A stretch of 64,000 bases of DNA from Saccharomycopsis phalli. Its lineage: Eukaryota > Ascomycota > Saccharomycetes > Ascoideales > Saccharomycopsidaceae. The translations under genes and the position numbers were made by a program. The first letter of the stretch is position 1, and every line of letters begins with the position of its first letter. The notes under the pieces are model-generated. The model saw nothing but the letters and a program-made list of their open reading frames with translations. It had not been told where the DNA came from and did no database searches. This document shows, piece by piece, positions 27,485 to 36,215 of the stretch. The DNA lies in assembly GCA_020342235.1 (NCBI GenBank), contig CP073218.1, positions 496,001-560,000 of the forward strand, given 5' to 3'.

Positions 27485-27940
27485 CACCAACTATCCAAAG
27501 TTCCCATCACAATAATCATCGCATGTCACGTGACGCATCAGCTGGAGGTAATTCAGGTATTGGTGACATTTATCAGTCTTGGTAATGCCTATAGGTTATT
27601 ACAGATTGAGAATATAATTTTCTGTATTATAGGTTAGCTCTGGTCGTATTATCTCTGGTCATACTATCTCTGGTCGTATTAGCTCAAGGGTTCACTTCGG
27701 ATTAAATCAAACTGTAAACCCTCCTAGAAACATAGACTACCCCCACTAGTCAAACTATTTTCTGCCCTTTCATTAATAAGAATAATTTGATATATTATTA
27801 AAGTAATGACTTAAAATCACAAAGAGTGCATCACGTGACACGTGATATTTGAACGTCGCTGAATTGACATTTCCCATGTTAGCCTAGCGGTAAAACCTTT
27901 AAGCAATACTTTACAGGTTAATAAGCTAAATTTAATAAAT
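27485..27940. promoter_or_regulatory. divergent promoter region of DSC2 and TAF12
   Basis: Holds three CACGTG boxes: 27527-27532 near DSC2, and the pair 27832-27837 and 27839-27844, spaced by one base, about 100 bases before TAF12. A 15-bp direct repeat (CTCTGGTCGTATTAT) occurs three times at 27638-27682. There is no gene. Confidence 0.6.
27638..27682. repeat. three tandem copies of a 15-bp unit
   Basis: Unit CTCTGGTCGTATTAT, with two changes in the middle copy and a changed last base in the third, in the DSC2-TAF12 spacer. Confidence 0.85.
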
Positions 27941-30900
27941 ATGAATAACCAACAAGGGATGAACGGAATAACATCACAAGACTCGCAACATCCGAGACAA
28001 AGTCATGCCCAAATTCAAGAGTTAATCGCGCAGTTTACTATGGAGACCGAGGAGGCTTCGAGATGTGGAAGGTCAACAGAAGAAGGAAAGAAGCATCTCC
28101 AGGCCGCGGCAAAAATCCGCACGGTTTTAATTGATATAAGAAACCAGAATAAATTACGACAACAACAACAGCAGCAGCAACTGCAACTGCAGCAACTGCA
28201 GAAGCAAAAGCAAGAACTGCATGATCCGCAAGATCAACAACAGCAACTTTTACAGCAATTACAACAACAACAACAACTCCAGCAGCAGCAACTTTTACAG
28301 CAACTGTTGCAGCAGCAGCTTCAACAACAGTTACAGCAGCAGGGACAAGGGCAAGGACAAGGGCAGCAGATGATGGATAGTTTCCAGATCAACACTCCGC
28401 TAACAAACTCTTCGATGGATAATCTTCAGAATGTTGGCAGTGGCGGGATGTCTAGTAGCACGATTGACAATATTCAGGGTGGTGGGATGTTGAATAACTC
28501 CATGGACAATTTCCAAAATGTTGGAAGCAAGGGCATGCTTAATAATAACATGGAAAACTTTCAGAATTCAGGGAATAATGCGGTTGTGAATAATACAATA
28601 GATAATTTCCAAATGGTTGGCAATACTCAGATGGCCAACGGTAGCATCGATAATCTTCAGAGTAATGGAGGGATATCGAACAACACCATGGATGGTTTCC
28701 AAAACTCGTCAATGATGAACAGCAGTGTGGATAATTTCCAGAATTCAACGGGCTCGCCGATGTTGAGTCACTCGATTGAGAATTTTCAAGGCAGTGGTAT
28801 GGCAAACAATAACATGGACAATTTCAACTCTGCCATTTCGGGTGGGGCGATGGAAAATTTTCAGGGTGTTGGAAATTCTGGAATGTCAGGGGATAATCTA
28901 CTGAGTACCGGAAACAATGGTGTGATCAATGGCACCATGGAGAACTTCCAGAATACTGGGATGTTAAATAACAACATGAACATGAATGGGTTACAGCGAG
29001 GAGGAAATCCCATGGGTATGCAGTTCAACGGAGCACAGAATAACAGCAACGATTTGAACTTTATGTTTAACAATAACAGCACCAACAGCAATACCAATAC
29101 CAATAACAATAACAACCAGGGCAGCAACGGCAACAGCAATTTCAGCGGCGCGAGTGGTGTTAGCGGTGAAAATTCCGAGAGAGTAAACAGTGAGCAAGGC
29201 AATGACGCTAATGGGATGCCTCGGCAAACACGTGCTACGCCGTTGATGACGCAGATTCGGCACTTTAAGAAGTTTAACCATTTTCTTCTTGAGTGCCAGA
29301 AGAAGCTACAGTATATGCGGAGCACGCTCCAGAAGCCGGACTTGCCTGTTGAGTCGAGACAGTCGATTACAAAGGAAGTTCAGGCGCTACAGGTGAAGAT
29401 GGAACAGGCGAAAATGGTCATGCTCAGGCTTAGCAACAGCATCCGTTCGAGCCAGCAGCGAATGAACCAGGGTCGGGTGAACCTGAATAATCAAGCACGC
29501 GTCACTCAGCCGGGACGTGTAGGACAGCCACAAATGAACCTGGCGCAAATGAACCTGGCGCAAATGACAAACGCGCAAATGAACCAGACACCAATGACAA
29601 ACGCGCAAATGAACCAGGTAAGATTAAATCAGGCCCGGATGAACCAGGCGCGAATGAACCAGGCGCGCATAAACCAGGCACGGATGAATACGTTGATTTC
29701 GCAGCAGAACCAGCTGACGATGCAGATACAGCGGCTGCAGCAGGAACTGGATCTGAAACCACAGGAGGACCAGGATGCCAAGCCGGATCCAGATTCAGAG
29801 CTCAAGTCGGAGCAGTCTCTGGAACAGGACAAGTCGCAAATTGGGATGCTGATGCCGTCACAGAACATAAACCTCATGGGAAATTCGATGATGGAGTCAC
29901 CAAACAACATGCCGATCCTGCCTAACCCTGCGCTTGTGAACCAGAACATGATCAATATGATGGGGATGAAGACCGTGGCCAACAATGGGAACCAAGGTGG
30001 TAACGGAAACATGATGACGCAGGGAATGGGCAACATCCCGTTCAGCCAGGCGATGCTTGCAAACCTCACGCCTCACCAACGTACCAGTTTGCTTATGCTG
30101 TACCAAAAGCAGCAGCTGTTAAAGAACGCGGCATCAATGGGCACCAATGGACAGCTACAGAACCAAATGAACCAGAACCAAATGAACCAGAACCAACAGC
30201 GAAACCACCCAATGATGAACCAGATGTCGCCCCACAATGTGCCTGCTAATCTCACCGGACTGCCAAATATCAACTTGCAACTTCAGAACACAGCCTTGAA
30301 CAACCAGCAGATTTCCACCGGCAGCTCCCCAGTCACTGCACCATCGCCGTTGATGAACCTGCAACGGCCCCACCAGAGCATTTCTGCGCCTAACCAGCAA
30401 AATCTCCATCAACTGTCGCAGGCAATGCAGCAAAAGCAACTGAATATACAGAACGCACGAGCCCAAGGCACAGCTGCAAAGGTCCAGCGCAAGGCTAATG
30501 ACAAAAACCCACAACCTCCTCCACAGCAGCCTCAGCAGCAACCAAAGAAAAACCAGCCTCAGCCGCCAAACAAACCAGCTCAGACAAAGTTTCCTGAGGC
30601 CCAGATAAAAACCCAGCTTGCGCCAAAGGTCTTGATCACGTCTGAGCCTCGCATTCATCCTCTTGTTGGTGACAAGTCAGAGCACACTGCGTCGTTGGTC
30701 AAACAGAACATCTTGAAGGAACCGGTGTCGTCCATTCCAATCCCAAAACAGTTGAACATCAAGCAGGAGGGGCCCTTCCTTGCAGAGAAGTTGAACCCCA
30801 GTGTCAATAACGGGTTTGCATGTGCTCCTATATTGTCCAGACCAGGACTAATCAAACTCCCGGAACTCCCAACATTAGACTACGAGGATAACGAAAGCAA

Positions 30901-31255
30901 TAATAGAGTCGTCACTAAGCGGAAATTGATAGATTTGGTTAAATCTGTGGGGATGGATGACGGTGATGGTGAGACGTACGTTGCTGGAGACGCTGAGCAT
31001 ATCTTACTTGATTTGGCTGACGAGTTTGTCACTAGTGTCAGCAACTTCGCATGTCAGTTGGCAAAGAGAAGAAACGCCGACGCAATAGAGTCCAAAGACA
31101 TCCAGCTACATTTGGAAAAGAACTGGAACATCAAAATACCAGGATATGCCAACGATGACATCCGCAGCATTAGAAAATGGCATCCGACAGCTGCATATAC
31201 TCAGAAGATTAATGGAGTCGAGGTTTCTCGTACAGTCAACAAACAGCCAAAGTGA
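27941..31255 (+). CDS. TAF12: TFIID/SAGA subunit Taf12 with greatly enlarged low-complexity region
   Basis: Protein of 1104 residues from ATG 27941. The C-terminal histone fold (about 988-1065: KRKLIDLVKSVG, AEHILLDLADEFVTSVSNFACQLAKRR, IQLHLEKNWNIKIPG) is the H2B-like fold that pairs with Taf4 in TFIID and Ada1 in SAGA. Ahead of it lie a polyglutamine tract (about 70-140), a repeat block near 150-355 with about a dozen copies of a DNFQN-centred unit, an Asn/Ser tract, a predicted helical region near 425-510, and a five-residue repeat (NLAQM/NQARM) near 530-580. S. cerevisiae Taf12 has 539 residues, so this one is about twice as long, nearly all by repeats. Several CTG codons break the glutamine tract and are probably serine. 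Confidence 0.95.
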   Translation: MNNQQGMNGITSQDSQHPRQSHAQIQELIAQFTMETEEASRCGRSTEEGKKHLQAAAKIRTVLIDIRNQNKLRQQQQQQQLQLQQLQKQKQELHDPQDQQQQLLQQLQQQQQLQQQQLLQQLLQQQLQQQLQQQGQGQGQGQQMMDSFQINTPLTNSSMDNLQNVGSGGMSSSTIDNIQGGGMLNNSMDNFQNVGSKGMLNNNMENFQNSGNNAVVNNTIDNFQMVGNTQMANGSIDNLQSNGGISNNTMDGFQNSSMMNSSVDNFQNSTGSPMLSHSIENFQGSGMANNNMDNFNSAISGGAMENFQGVGNSGMSGDNLLSTGNNGVINGTMENFQNTGMLNNNMNMNGLQRGGNPMGMQFNGAQNNSNDLNFMFNNNSTNSNTNTNNNNNQGSNGNSNFSGASGVSGENSERVNSEQGNDANGMPRQTRATPLMTQIRHFKKFNHFLLECQKKLQYMRSTLQKPDLPVESRQSITKEVQALQVKMEQAKMVMLRLSNSIRSSQQRMNQGRVNLNNQARVTQPGRVGQPQMNLAQMNLAQMTNAQMNQTPMTNAQMNQVRLNQARMNQARMNQARINQARMNTLISQQNQLTMQIQRLQQELDLKPQEDQDAKPDPDSELKSEQSLEQDKSQIGMLMPSQNINLMGNSMMESPNNMPILPNPALVNQNMINMMGMKTVANNGNQGGNGNMMTQGMGNIPFSQAMLANLTPHQRTSLLMLYQKQQLLKNAASMGTNGQLQNQMNQNQMNQNQQRNHPMMNQMSPHNVPANLTGLPNINLQLQNTALNNQQISTGSSPVTAPSPLMNLQRPHQSISAPNQQNLHQLSQAMQQKQLNIQNARAQGTAAKVQRKANDKNPQPPPQQPQQQPKKNQPQPPNKPAQTKFPEAQIKTQLAPKVLITSEPRIHPLVGDKSEHTASLVKQNILKEPVSSIPIPKQLNIKQEGPFLAEKLNPSVNNGFACAPILSRPGLIKLPELPTLDYEDNESNNRVVTKRKLIDLVKSVGMDDGDGETYVAGDAEHILLDLADEFVTSVSNFACQLAKRRNADAIESKDIQLHLEKNWNIKIPGYANDDIRSIRKWHPTAAYTQKINGVEVSRTVNKQPK

Positions 31256-31597
31256 TTGGCATAGTCATTTGTATTTTGCCTTCAGGCTACATAGTATACG
31301 TGCTGTATTTGGGCTGCCACTACATTGAAAGCATCAAGTCCTCGTGAGGACTATATTGTTATTTGCCGTCATTGAAGAAGTGTTAGTAATAAATAAAATA
31401 TGTATAATTTTTATGTTTAATGGATAATCAGATAATTTTTATGTTTAATGGATAATTAGATAATTAGAATATGTTCGTATTCTCATACACCGCCATGGTA
31501 CACTACATCTCTAATAATTTTTTACAAGGCTTGTATATTTGCTACTATTTTTCAATTAAACTTGAAAGGTAATATATGCCAATGGAAGCCACATAAA
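31256..31597. repeat. intergenic between TAF12 and KRI1 with a 29-bp duplication
   Basis: Convergent 3' flanks. A 29-bp unit containing TTTTTATGTTTAATGGATAA occurs twice at about 31404-31462, nearly identical. Nothing else is apparent. Confidence 0.7.
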
Positions 31598-33151
31598 TCA
31601 ATCAGCCAATCCATTCTCATCGTTAAAGGTAGACTTTCTCCATTCTCGTAGTCTCCGAGCCTTTGTGACCTTTCGCTTGTCCTTATTGATTAATTCCGTG
31701 CTTCTGTACGGCGCAAACTTTTTCAAACTAATGTACTCATTCAATGCTTTATCACCAGCAAGAAGAATTTCCCGATTAGTCAAGCCAAACGATTCTGGAT
31801 CCACTTCACGGTACTTGAATCTGATTGTACCCCCGTCCCCATTTTCTAATTCCTCTTGTTCCACTTCTTCTTCCACTTTCAACAAATTCGACTGAACAAT
31901 ATCCTCGGCTTGTTTTTTTAATTGTTCTTTGGACTTTTTGTTTTTCTTCTTATCAGCCAATTTTTGCTTTTTGGATTTTCGAGGCGCATCTTCTTCTGGT
32001 TCGTCTTCCGGTTCGCCTTCTGGGTTCTCTTCCACATCTTTTTCTTCAATTGGCTCGTCCTCTGGTCCTGCAATATCTGCATCATCCCATTCCGGTTTAC
32101 CTTCCTCATAGAACTTGTCATTGAATATCTGACTCATCTTTTCATCCCATTCCCCATCATTGAAGTCATCATTCAACAAACTGTCTCCAAATACTTTTTT
32201 AATCAATTCATTGTCTACTTCGTCACCCACTGCCTTCTTAATATCTTCTAATCGGTCCATCACCTTATTGATCTTTTGTTGCTTCTTTTTAGCCAATCTA
32301 GCTTCATGTTCAAGCTTCTCCTGCTTCTTTTTGTCCTGCTTCTTTAACCGCTGCTTTTTTCTACTGTTCATATTTGAGCGACGGATTGTGGCTTGGTTTC
32401 TGGCATATGTGATGATTTCAGCGGAATTTGAGTCTTCGTACCTAAAATTGTAGACCTTTTCAAAATTCTCCACTGCATCATCAAAGTCTTGTTCCTCTTC
32501 GATACCGTCATTGTCTTCACCGAAGCCCAAGTCCTTCATATCGGCCTTGGTTTTCGGTATCCAACCTTGCTGTTTCACATACTCTTCAAGATACTTTTCC
32601 TGGTTAGCATCTGGATCAGGAAGTGTGGTGAGGTTAGCCTTCTTTACAGGCTTGGATTTCTTTGTTAAGAAGTCTCCATCATCATCGTCATCCTCAAAGG
32701 CCTGGTTAATTTCAGACATTAAAGAGTCCTTAGCTTCCTTCTGCTCCTCTTCATATGTCATAACCGGTTGCTCGTCGGCATCGTCCTCATCATCCACTCG
32801 ACCCTCAAGAAGCTTGATTCTGTGATAATCTTTCAAATACATGGGTTTGTTTTCCGGCCCACTGGCCTCCAATTTCCTTACTGCATCTTGTGGGTCTTCA
32901 AAAAATTGAACTTTGGAGTCCAAAATTGACTTGTCATTGTTCCTCAAGGCTTGCAATACCTTGTTGATACCCTCATCTGTAGCTTGGTCCAACAACTCCC
33001 CATACTCATCCTCTACTTCTTCGCTGGAATCCAGTTCGTTATCAAATTGCTCCTCATCCGATTCCAATGGCTTTACAGTTACCTTCTTATTCTCCTCCTC
33101 CTTCTGCTTCTTTTCCTTTTCTCTTTTGCTAGCAGACTTCTTTCGTGGCAT
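31598..33151 (-). CDS. KRI1: nucleolar ribosome-biogenesis factor Kri1
   Basis: Protein of 517 residues from ATG 33151 (MPRKKSASKREKEKK). It is highly charged, with many acidic patches (DDEDDADE, EDDDDDGDF) and Lys/Glu coiled-coil stretches. Diagnostic blocks are VQFFEDPQDAV, PMYLKDYHR near 105, YNFRYEDSNSAEIITYAR near 235 and a conserved C-terminus (FKYREVDPESFGLTNREILLAGDKALNEY...FAPYR). Kri1 binds Krr1 in the nucleolus and is needed for 40S subunit assembly. It is divergent from URE2 over 377 bp that contain a CACGTG. No introns and no oddities. Confidence 0.94.
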   Translation of the reverse strand: MPRKKSASKREKEKKQKEEENKKVTVKPLESDEEQFDNELDSSEEVEDEYGELLDQATDEGINKVLQALRNNDKSILDSKVQFFEDPQDAVRKLEASGPENKPMYLKDYHRIKLLEGRVDDEDDADEQPVMTYEEEQKEAKDSLMSEINQAFEDDDDDGDFLTKKSKPVKKANLTTLPDPDANQEKYLEEYVKQQGWIPKTKADMKDLGFGEDNDGIEEEQDFDDAVENFEKVYNFRYEDSNSAEIITYARNQATIRRSNMNSRKKQRLKKQDKKKQEKLEHEARLAKKKQQKINKVMDRLEDIKKAVGDEVDNELIKKVFGDSLLNDDFNDGEWDEKMSQIFNDKFYEEGKPEWDDADIAGPEDEPIEEKDVEENPEGEPEDEPEEDAPRKSKKQKLADKKKNKKSKEQLKKQAEDIVQSNLLKVEEEVEQEELENGDGGTIRFKYREVDPESFGLTNREILLAGDKALNEYISLKKFAPYRSTELINKDKRKVTKARRLREWRKSTFNDENGLAD

Positions 33152-33528
33152 TGTATCTCTTGCTTCTCATCAAAAACCAATAAATTTTTATGCAGATGCG
33201 TATGGCAGCATACAATTGCGTCAGCACGCTTGTTACGACTTAAACTGGAAACCTCTGGAAGGCGTGAAATGTCCAAAGTTCTGGTAGCAAAGACGGACAA
33301 AATTTAAGATGGCTGGATAATTTTCCCCATTAGAACTTAAACCATTTCGGTTTTTTCCTGTTCGTGTCCCTACTGTGTAGACACGTGCCCGATTGTAGTC
33401 ACACTTTCCGCGGAAAATACAAAACAATTTCTTGCCACGAAAAAAAAAAGGATCACGATTACTCGGTTCTGGTCGTGCAAAGCATAATACAAGAGACTTA
33501 TATTACAGCCAAATAAATAATATTAGAT
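33152..33528. promoter_or_regulatory. divergent promoter region of KRI1 and URE2
   Basis: CACGTG at 33382-33387 and an A-rich run at about 33440-33450. There is no gene. Confidence 0.45.
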
Positions 33529-34512
33529 ATGGAGAATAAACCTCCTATATCGAATCTTTCTTACGCGTTAAGGGGCGTACACATTTCCAACCCGAACGGT
33601 GCGGAGGCTGATAGCTTCAAAAATAACGGTCACACAGATAACAATAATGGTGGTGCACCAATACGGTTACCACATAGTACTGGAAACTCGTCGAGTGAGT
33701 TGGAAGCGCACTTGTTAAATGAGACCAAGGACTCGAGAATATCCAACTTCTTCCTGAATCAGCCTGCATCCGGCATCACGTTGTTCTCGCACCGGTCAGC
33801 TCCAAATGGGTTCAAGGTGGCCATCGTGTTATCGGAGCTCAACTTCAAATACCTGACAATATTTCTTGACTTTAACAACGGCGAGCAGCGGGCACCTGAG
33901 TTTGTTTCGATAAATCCTAATGCGCGAGTGCCAGCTATAATAGACCATGACAACGGGAACTTGGCCATTTGGGAGTCGGGTGCGATTATCTTGTATTTGG
34001 TGGAGAAGTATATAGAAAGCGACTACAATGGGAGGGGCAGTTGTGCCCTTTACTCTAACAACTTGGGAGCCAAGTCGCAAATACTATCGTGGCTTTTTTT
34101 CCAGACTTCCGGCCACGCCCCGATGATTGGCCAAGCTCTCCACTTTAGATACTTCCACTCGCAGTCGGTGCCTAGTGCGGTAGAAAGATATACGGACGAA
34201 GTGAGACGTGTTTACGGTGTTATAGAAATGGCATTAGCCGAGCGGAGAGAGTCGTTGATTATGGAGTTGGACTCTGATAATGCGGCAGCATATTCGTCAG
34301 GTACCACGCCAATATCGCTGTCAAAGTTTTTCGACTATCCGGTGTGGTTAGTGGGCGATCAGGTGACTGTGGCGGATTTATCCTTTGTGCCATGGAACAA
34401 TGTCGTTGACCGTATTGGCATTAACATAAAGGTGGAGTTTCCAGAGGTGTACAAGTGGACTAAGCATATGATGAGAAGACCTAGTGTGATACGAGCATTA
34501 CGGGGAGAGTAG
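33529..34512 (+). CDS. URE2: nitrogen catabolite repression regulator with a GST fold
   Basis: Protein of 327 residues from ATG 33529. From about residue 70 it matches S. cerevisiae Ure2 closely: TLFSHRSAPNGFKVAIVLSE, APEFVSINPNARVPAIIDH, FFQTSGHAPMIGQALHFRYFHSQ, ERYTDEVRRVYGVIEMALAERRE and PEVYKWTKHMMRRP. Ure2 keeps GATA activators in the cytosol under good nitrogen supply and has glutathione-linked peroxidase activity. The N-terminal 70 residues hold only a short Asn stretch (HTDNNNGG), not the long Asn/Gln prion domain of S. cerevisiae. The three CTG codons checked (residues 76, 109, 264) align with Gln, Asn and Gln of S. cerevisiae, the clearest sign in this window that CUG is serine. Confidence 0.97.
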   Translation: MENKPPISNLSYALRGVHISNPNGAEADSFKNNGHTDNNNGGAPIRLPHSTGNSSSELEAHLLNETKDSRISNFFLNQPASGITLFSHRSAPNGFKVAIVLSELNFKYLTIFLDFNNGEQRAPEFVSINPNARVPAIIDHDNGNLAIWESGAIILYLVEKYIESDYNGRGSCALYSNNLGAKSQILSWLFFQTSGHAPMIGQALHFRYFHSQSVPSAVERYTDEVRRVYGVIEMALAERRESLIMELDSDNAAAYSSGTTPISLSKFFDYPVWLVGDQVTVADLSFVPWNNVVDRIGINIKVEFPEVYKWTKHMMRRPSVIRALRGE

Positions 34513-34673
34513 TCTCTATGATAATGAATGTGTAACTTTCAAAGTTTTGGACCACCAACGTAGTTGTGGGGTTGTAAGTGTGGGGCGGCGTAGGTCTGCT
34601 GACTGTGGAGCGGTTTTTTTTTTTCATATCATGTGACTTATCACTAATCAAATCTTACAAGCACTTCCACTAC

Positions 34674-36164
34674 ATGAAGGCCGACTACTATGAGCTCCTA
34701 GGAGTCGAATTAAGCTGCAATGACTCGGATTTAAAGCGGGCATATAGGAAGAAAGCACTCCAATTCCATCCAGACAAGAATCCAGACAATGTAGAAGAAG
34801 CCACACGGGTGTTTGCCGAAATCAAGGCTGCATACGAAGTGCTCTCAGACCCACAAGAGAGAGCCTGGTATGACTCCCACAAGTCTCAAATTTTGGAGGA
34901 AAATGAAGGAGAGGAGCATGGCGAAGGTATAAGCGCCGAGGAGTTACTCAGATTCTTTGATCCTGTTTTATTTCAGCGGTACGATGACTCTATAGCTGGT
35001 TTCTATGTGGTCGCTGGCCGGGTGTTTGAGAGCCTTGCCTCTGAGGAAGTGAGCTATGGTAAGAAGCAAGGTCTAGACGGATTTGAATTCTACAACGATG
35101 ATATTGAGGGATATGTGGGGCCGGACAGTTTGTACCCTGCGTTTGGACAAAGTCACTCAGACTATGAAAAGTCGGTGCGTGGGTTCTATACTGCCTGGGG
35201 TAACTTCAGTACGGTGAAGCCGTTCACTTGGAAGGATAACTACAAGTATTCGCAATCCATGGACAGAAGAACCCGCAGAGCCATTGAGAAAAACAACAAA
35301 AAGGCTCGTGACAGCGGAAAGAAAGAATACAATGAGACTGTGCGGTCGTTTGTGACGTTTATAAAAAAGCGAGATCCACGGGTCAAACAGGGGGTAGAGA
35401 TGCTTGAGAAGCGGCGCAAAGAAAAGCATAAAGAAGACTACGAGCGGCAGTTGGAGCAGCAGCGAATTTCACGCAAGAAGATGCAGATGAGTGAAAACTT
35501 TGAGTTACAAGACTGGCAGAGATTTGATCCCGAAGAGCTTGAAGAGATTGAAAACAATTTTAATACAACTGCGCTGACGGCAGATGAGGAACCACTGGAT
35601 GACGAGTTACTCGAGATGTTTGAGTGCGTGGTATGCAACAAGCTGTTCAAGAGTGACATGCAGTTTAAGAGCCACGAGAAATCAAAGAAGCACAAGAAGG
35701 AGTTGAAGCGATTGCAGTGGGAGATGAGAAAGGAGGGATTGGAATTGGGTCTTGACGACGAAGAGTTTCAAACTGCAGACGAGAATTCTCTCTTGAGTGA
35801 TGAAGAGAGCAGGGAAGTCAAACAGGAAGTTGAGCAAGAAGTAAAGAATGAAGTCAAGGAAGATAAACAGAATTCCAATGGAATTTTGGAAGATGGATTC
35901 ACAGGGCAATTTGGAGGTAAAGAAATCGACAATGATATCAATGAGTACGATGATGTTGAACCAGTACAGGAGCCAGTGCAGGAGCCAGCCAATATAAAAG
36001 GTAAAAGAAATAAAAAGAATAAAAACGGATCTACACAACAGAAGCTAGATGAAGAGTTGAAAAAACTCTCAGAGGCAATTGAAAAGGGCATGTCATTGGA
36101 CTCAGACGATGAATGGGCTACCAATACCAAGTCTAAACTGAAGAAGAAGAAGCGAGGTAAATAG
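34674..36164 (+). CDS. JJJ1: J-domain and zinc-finger protein of 60S subunit maturation
   Basis: Protein of 496 residues. The start is ATG 34674 ([12 protein letters not shown]), directly at the J domain; the frame opens 96 bases earlier without an ATG. The J domain spans 3-70 with the HPD motif (FHPDKNPDN). A middle region follows with [17 protein letters not shown], typical of Jjj1/DNAJC21. A U1-type C2H2 finger lies at about 316-340 ([25 protein letters not shown]). The tail is acidic then lysine-rich (KLKKKKRGK). It stimulates Ssa-type Hsp70 to release Arx1 in late 60S export. S. cerevisiae Jjj1 has a second C2H2 finger near its C-terminus; I see none here. ULP1 begins 51 bases after the stop. 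Confidence 0.95.
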   Translation: MKADYYELLGVELSCNDSDLKRAYRKKALQFHPDKNPDNVEEATRVFAEIKAAYEVLSDPQERAWYDSHKSQILEENEGEEHGEGISAEELLRFFDPVLFQRYDDSIAGFYVVAGRVFESLASEEVSYGKKQGLDGFEFYNDDIEGYVGPDSLYPAFGQSHSDYEKSVRGFYTAWGNFSTVKPFTWKDNYKYSQSMDRRTRRAIEKNNKKARDSGKKEYNETVRSFVTFIKKRDPRVKQGVEMLEKRRKEKHKEDYERQLEQQRISRKKMQMSENFELQDWQRFDPEELEEIENNFNTTALTADEEPLDDELLEMFECVVCNKLFKSDMQFKSHEKSKKHKKELKRLQWEMRKEGLELGLDDEEFQTADENSLLSDEESREVKQEVEQEVKNEVKEDKQNSNGILEDGFTGQFGGKEIDNDINEYDDVEPVQEPVQEPANIKGKRNKKNKNGSTQQKLDEELKKLSEAIEKGMSLDSDDEWATNTKSKLKKKKRGK

Positions 36165-36215
36165 TCGTCTGCATATGAGCCCTGCGTGCACATGAGCCCT
36201 GGCAATAACAAATGA

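Noticed and set aside
27880-27890. TAGCCTAGCGG, a perfect-looking tRNA A box before TAF12
   Set aside because: There is no B box (GGTTCGANTCC-like) at the right distance and no cloverleaf.
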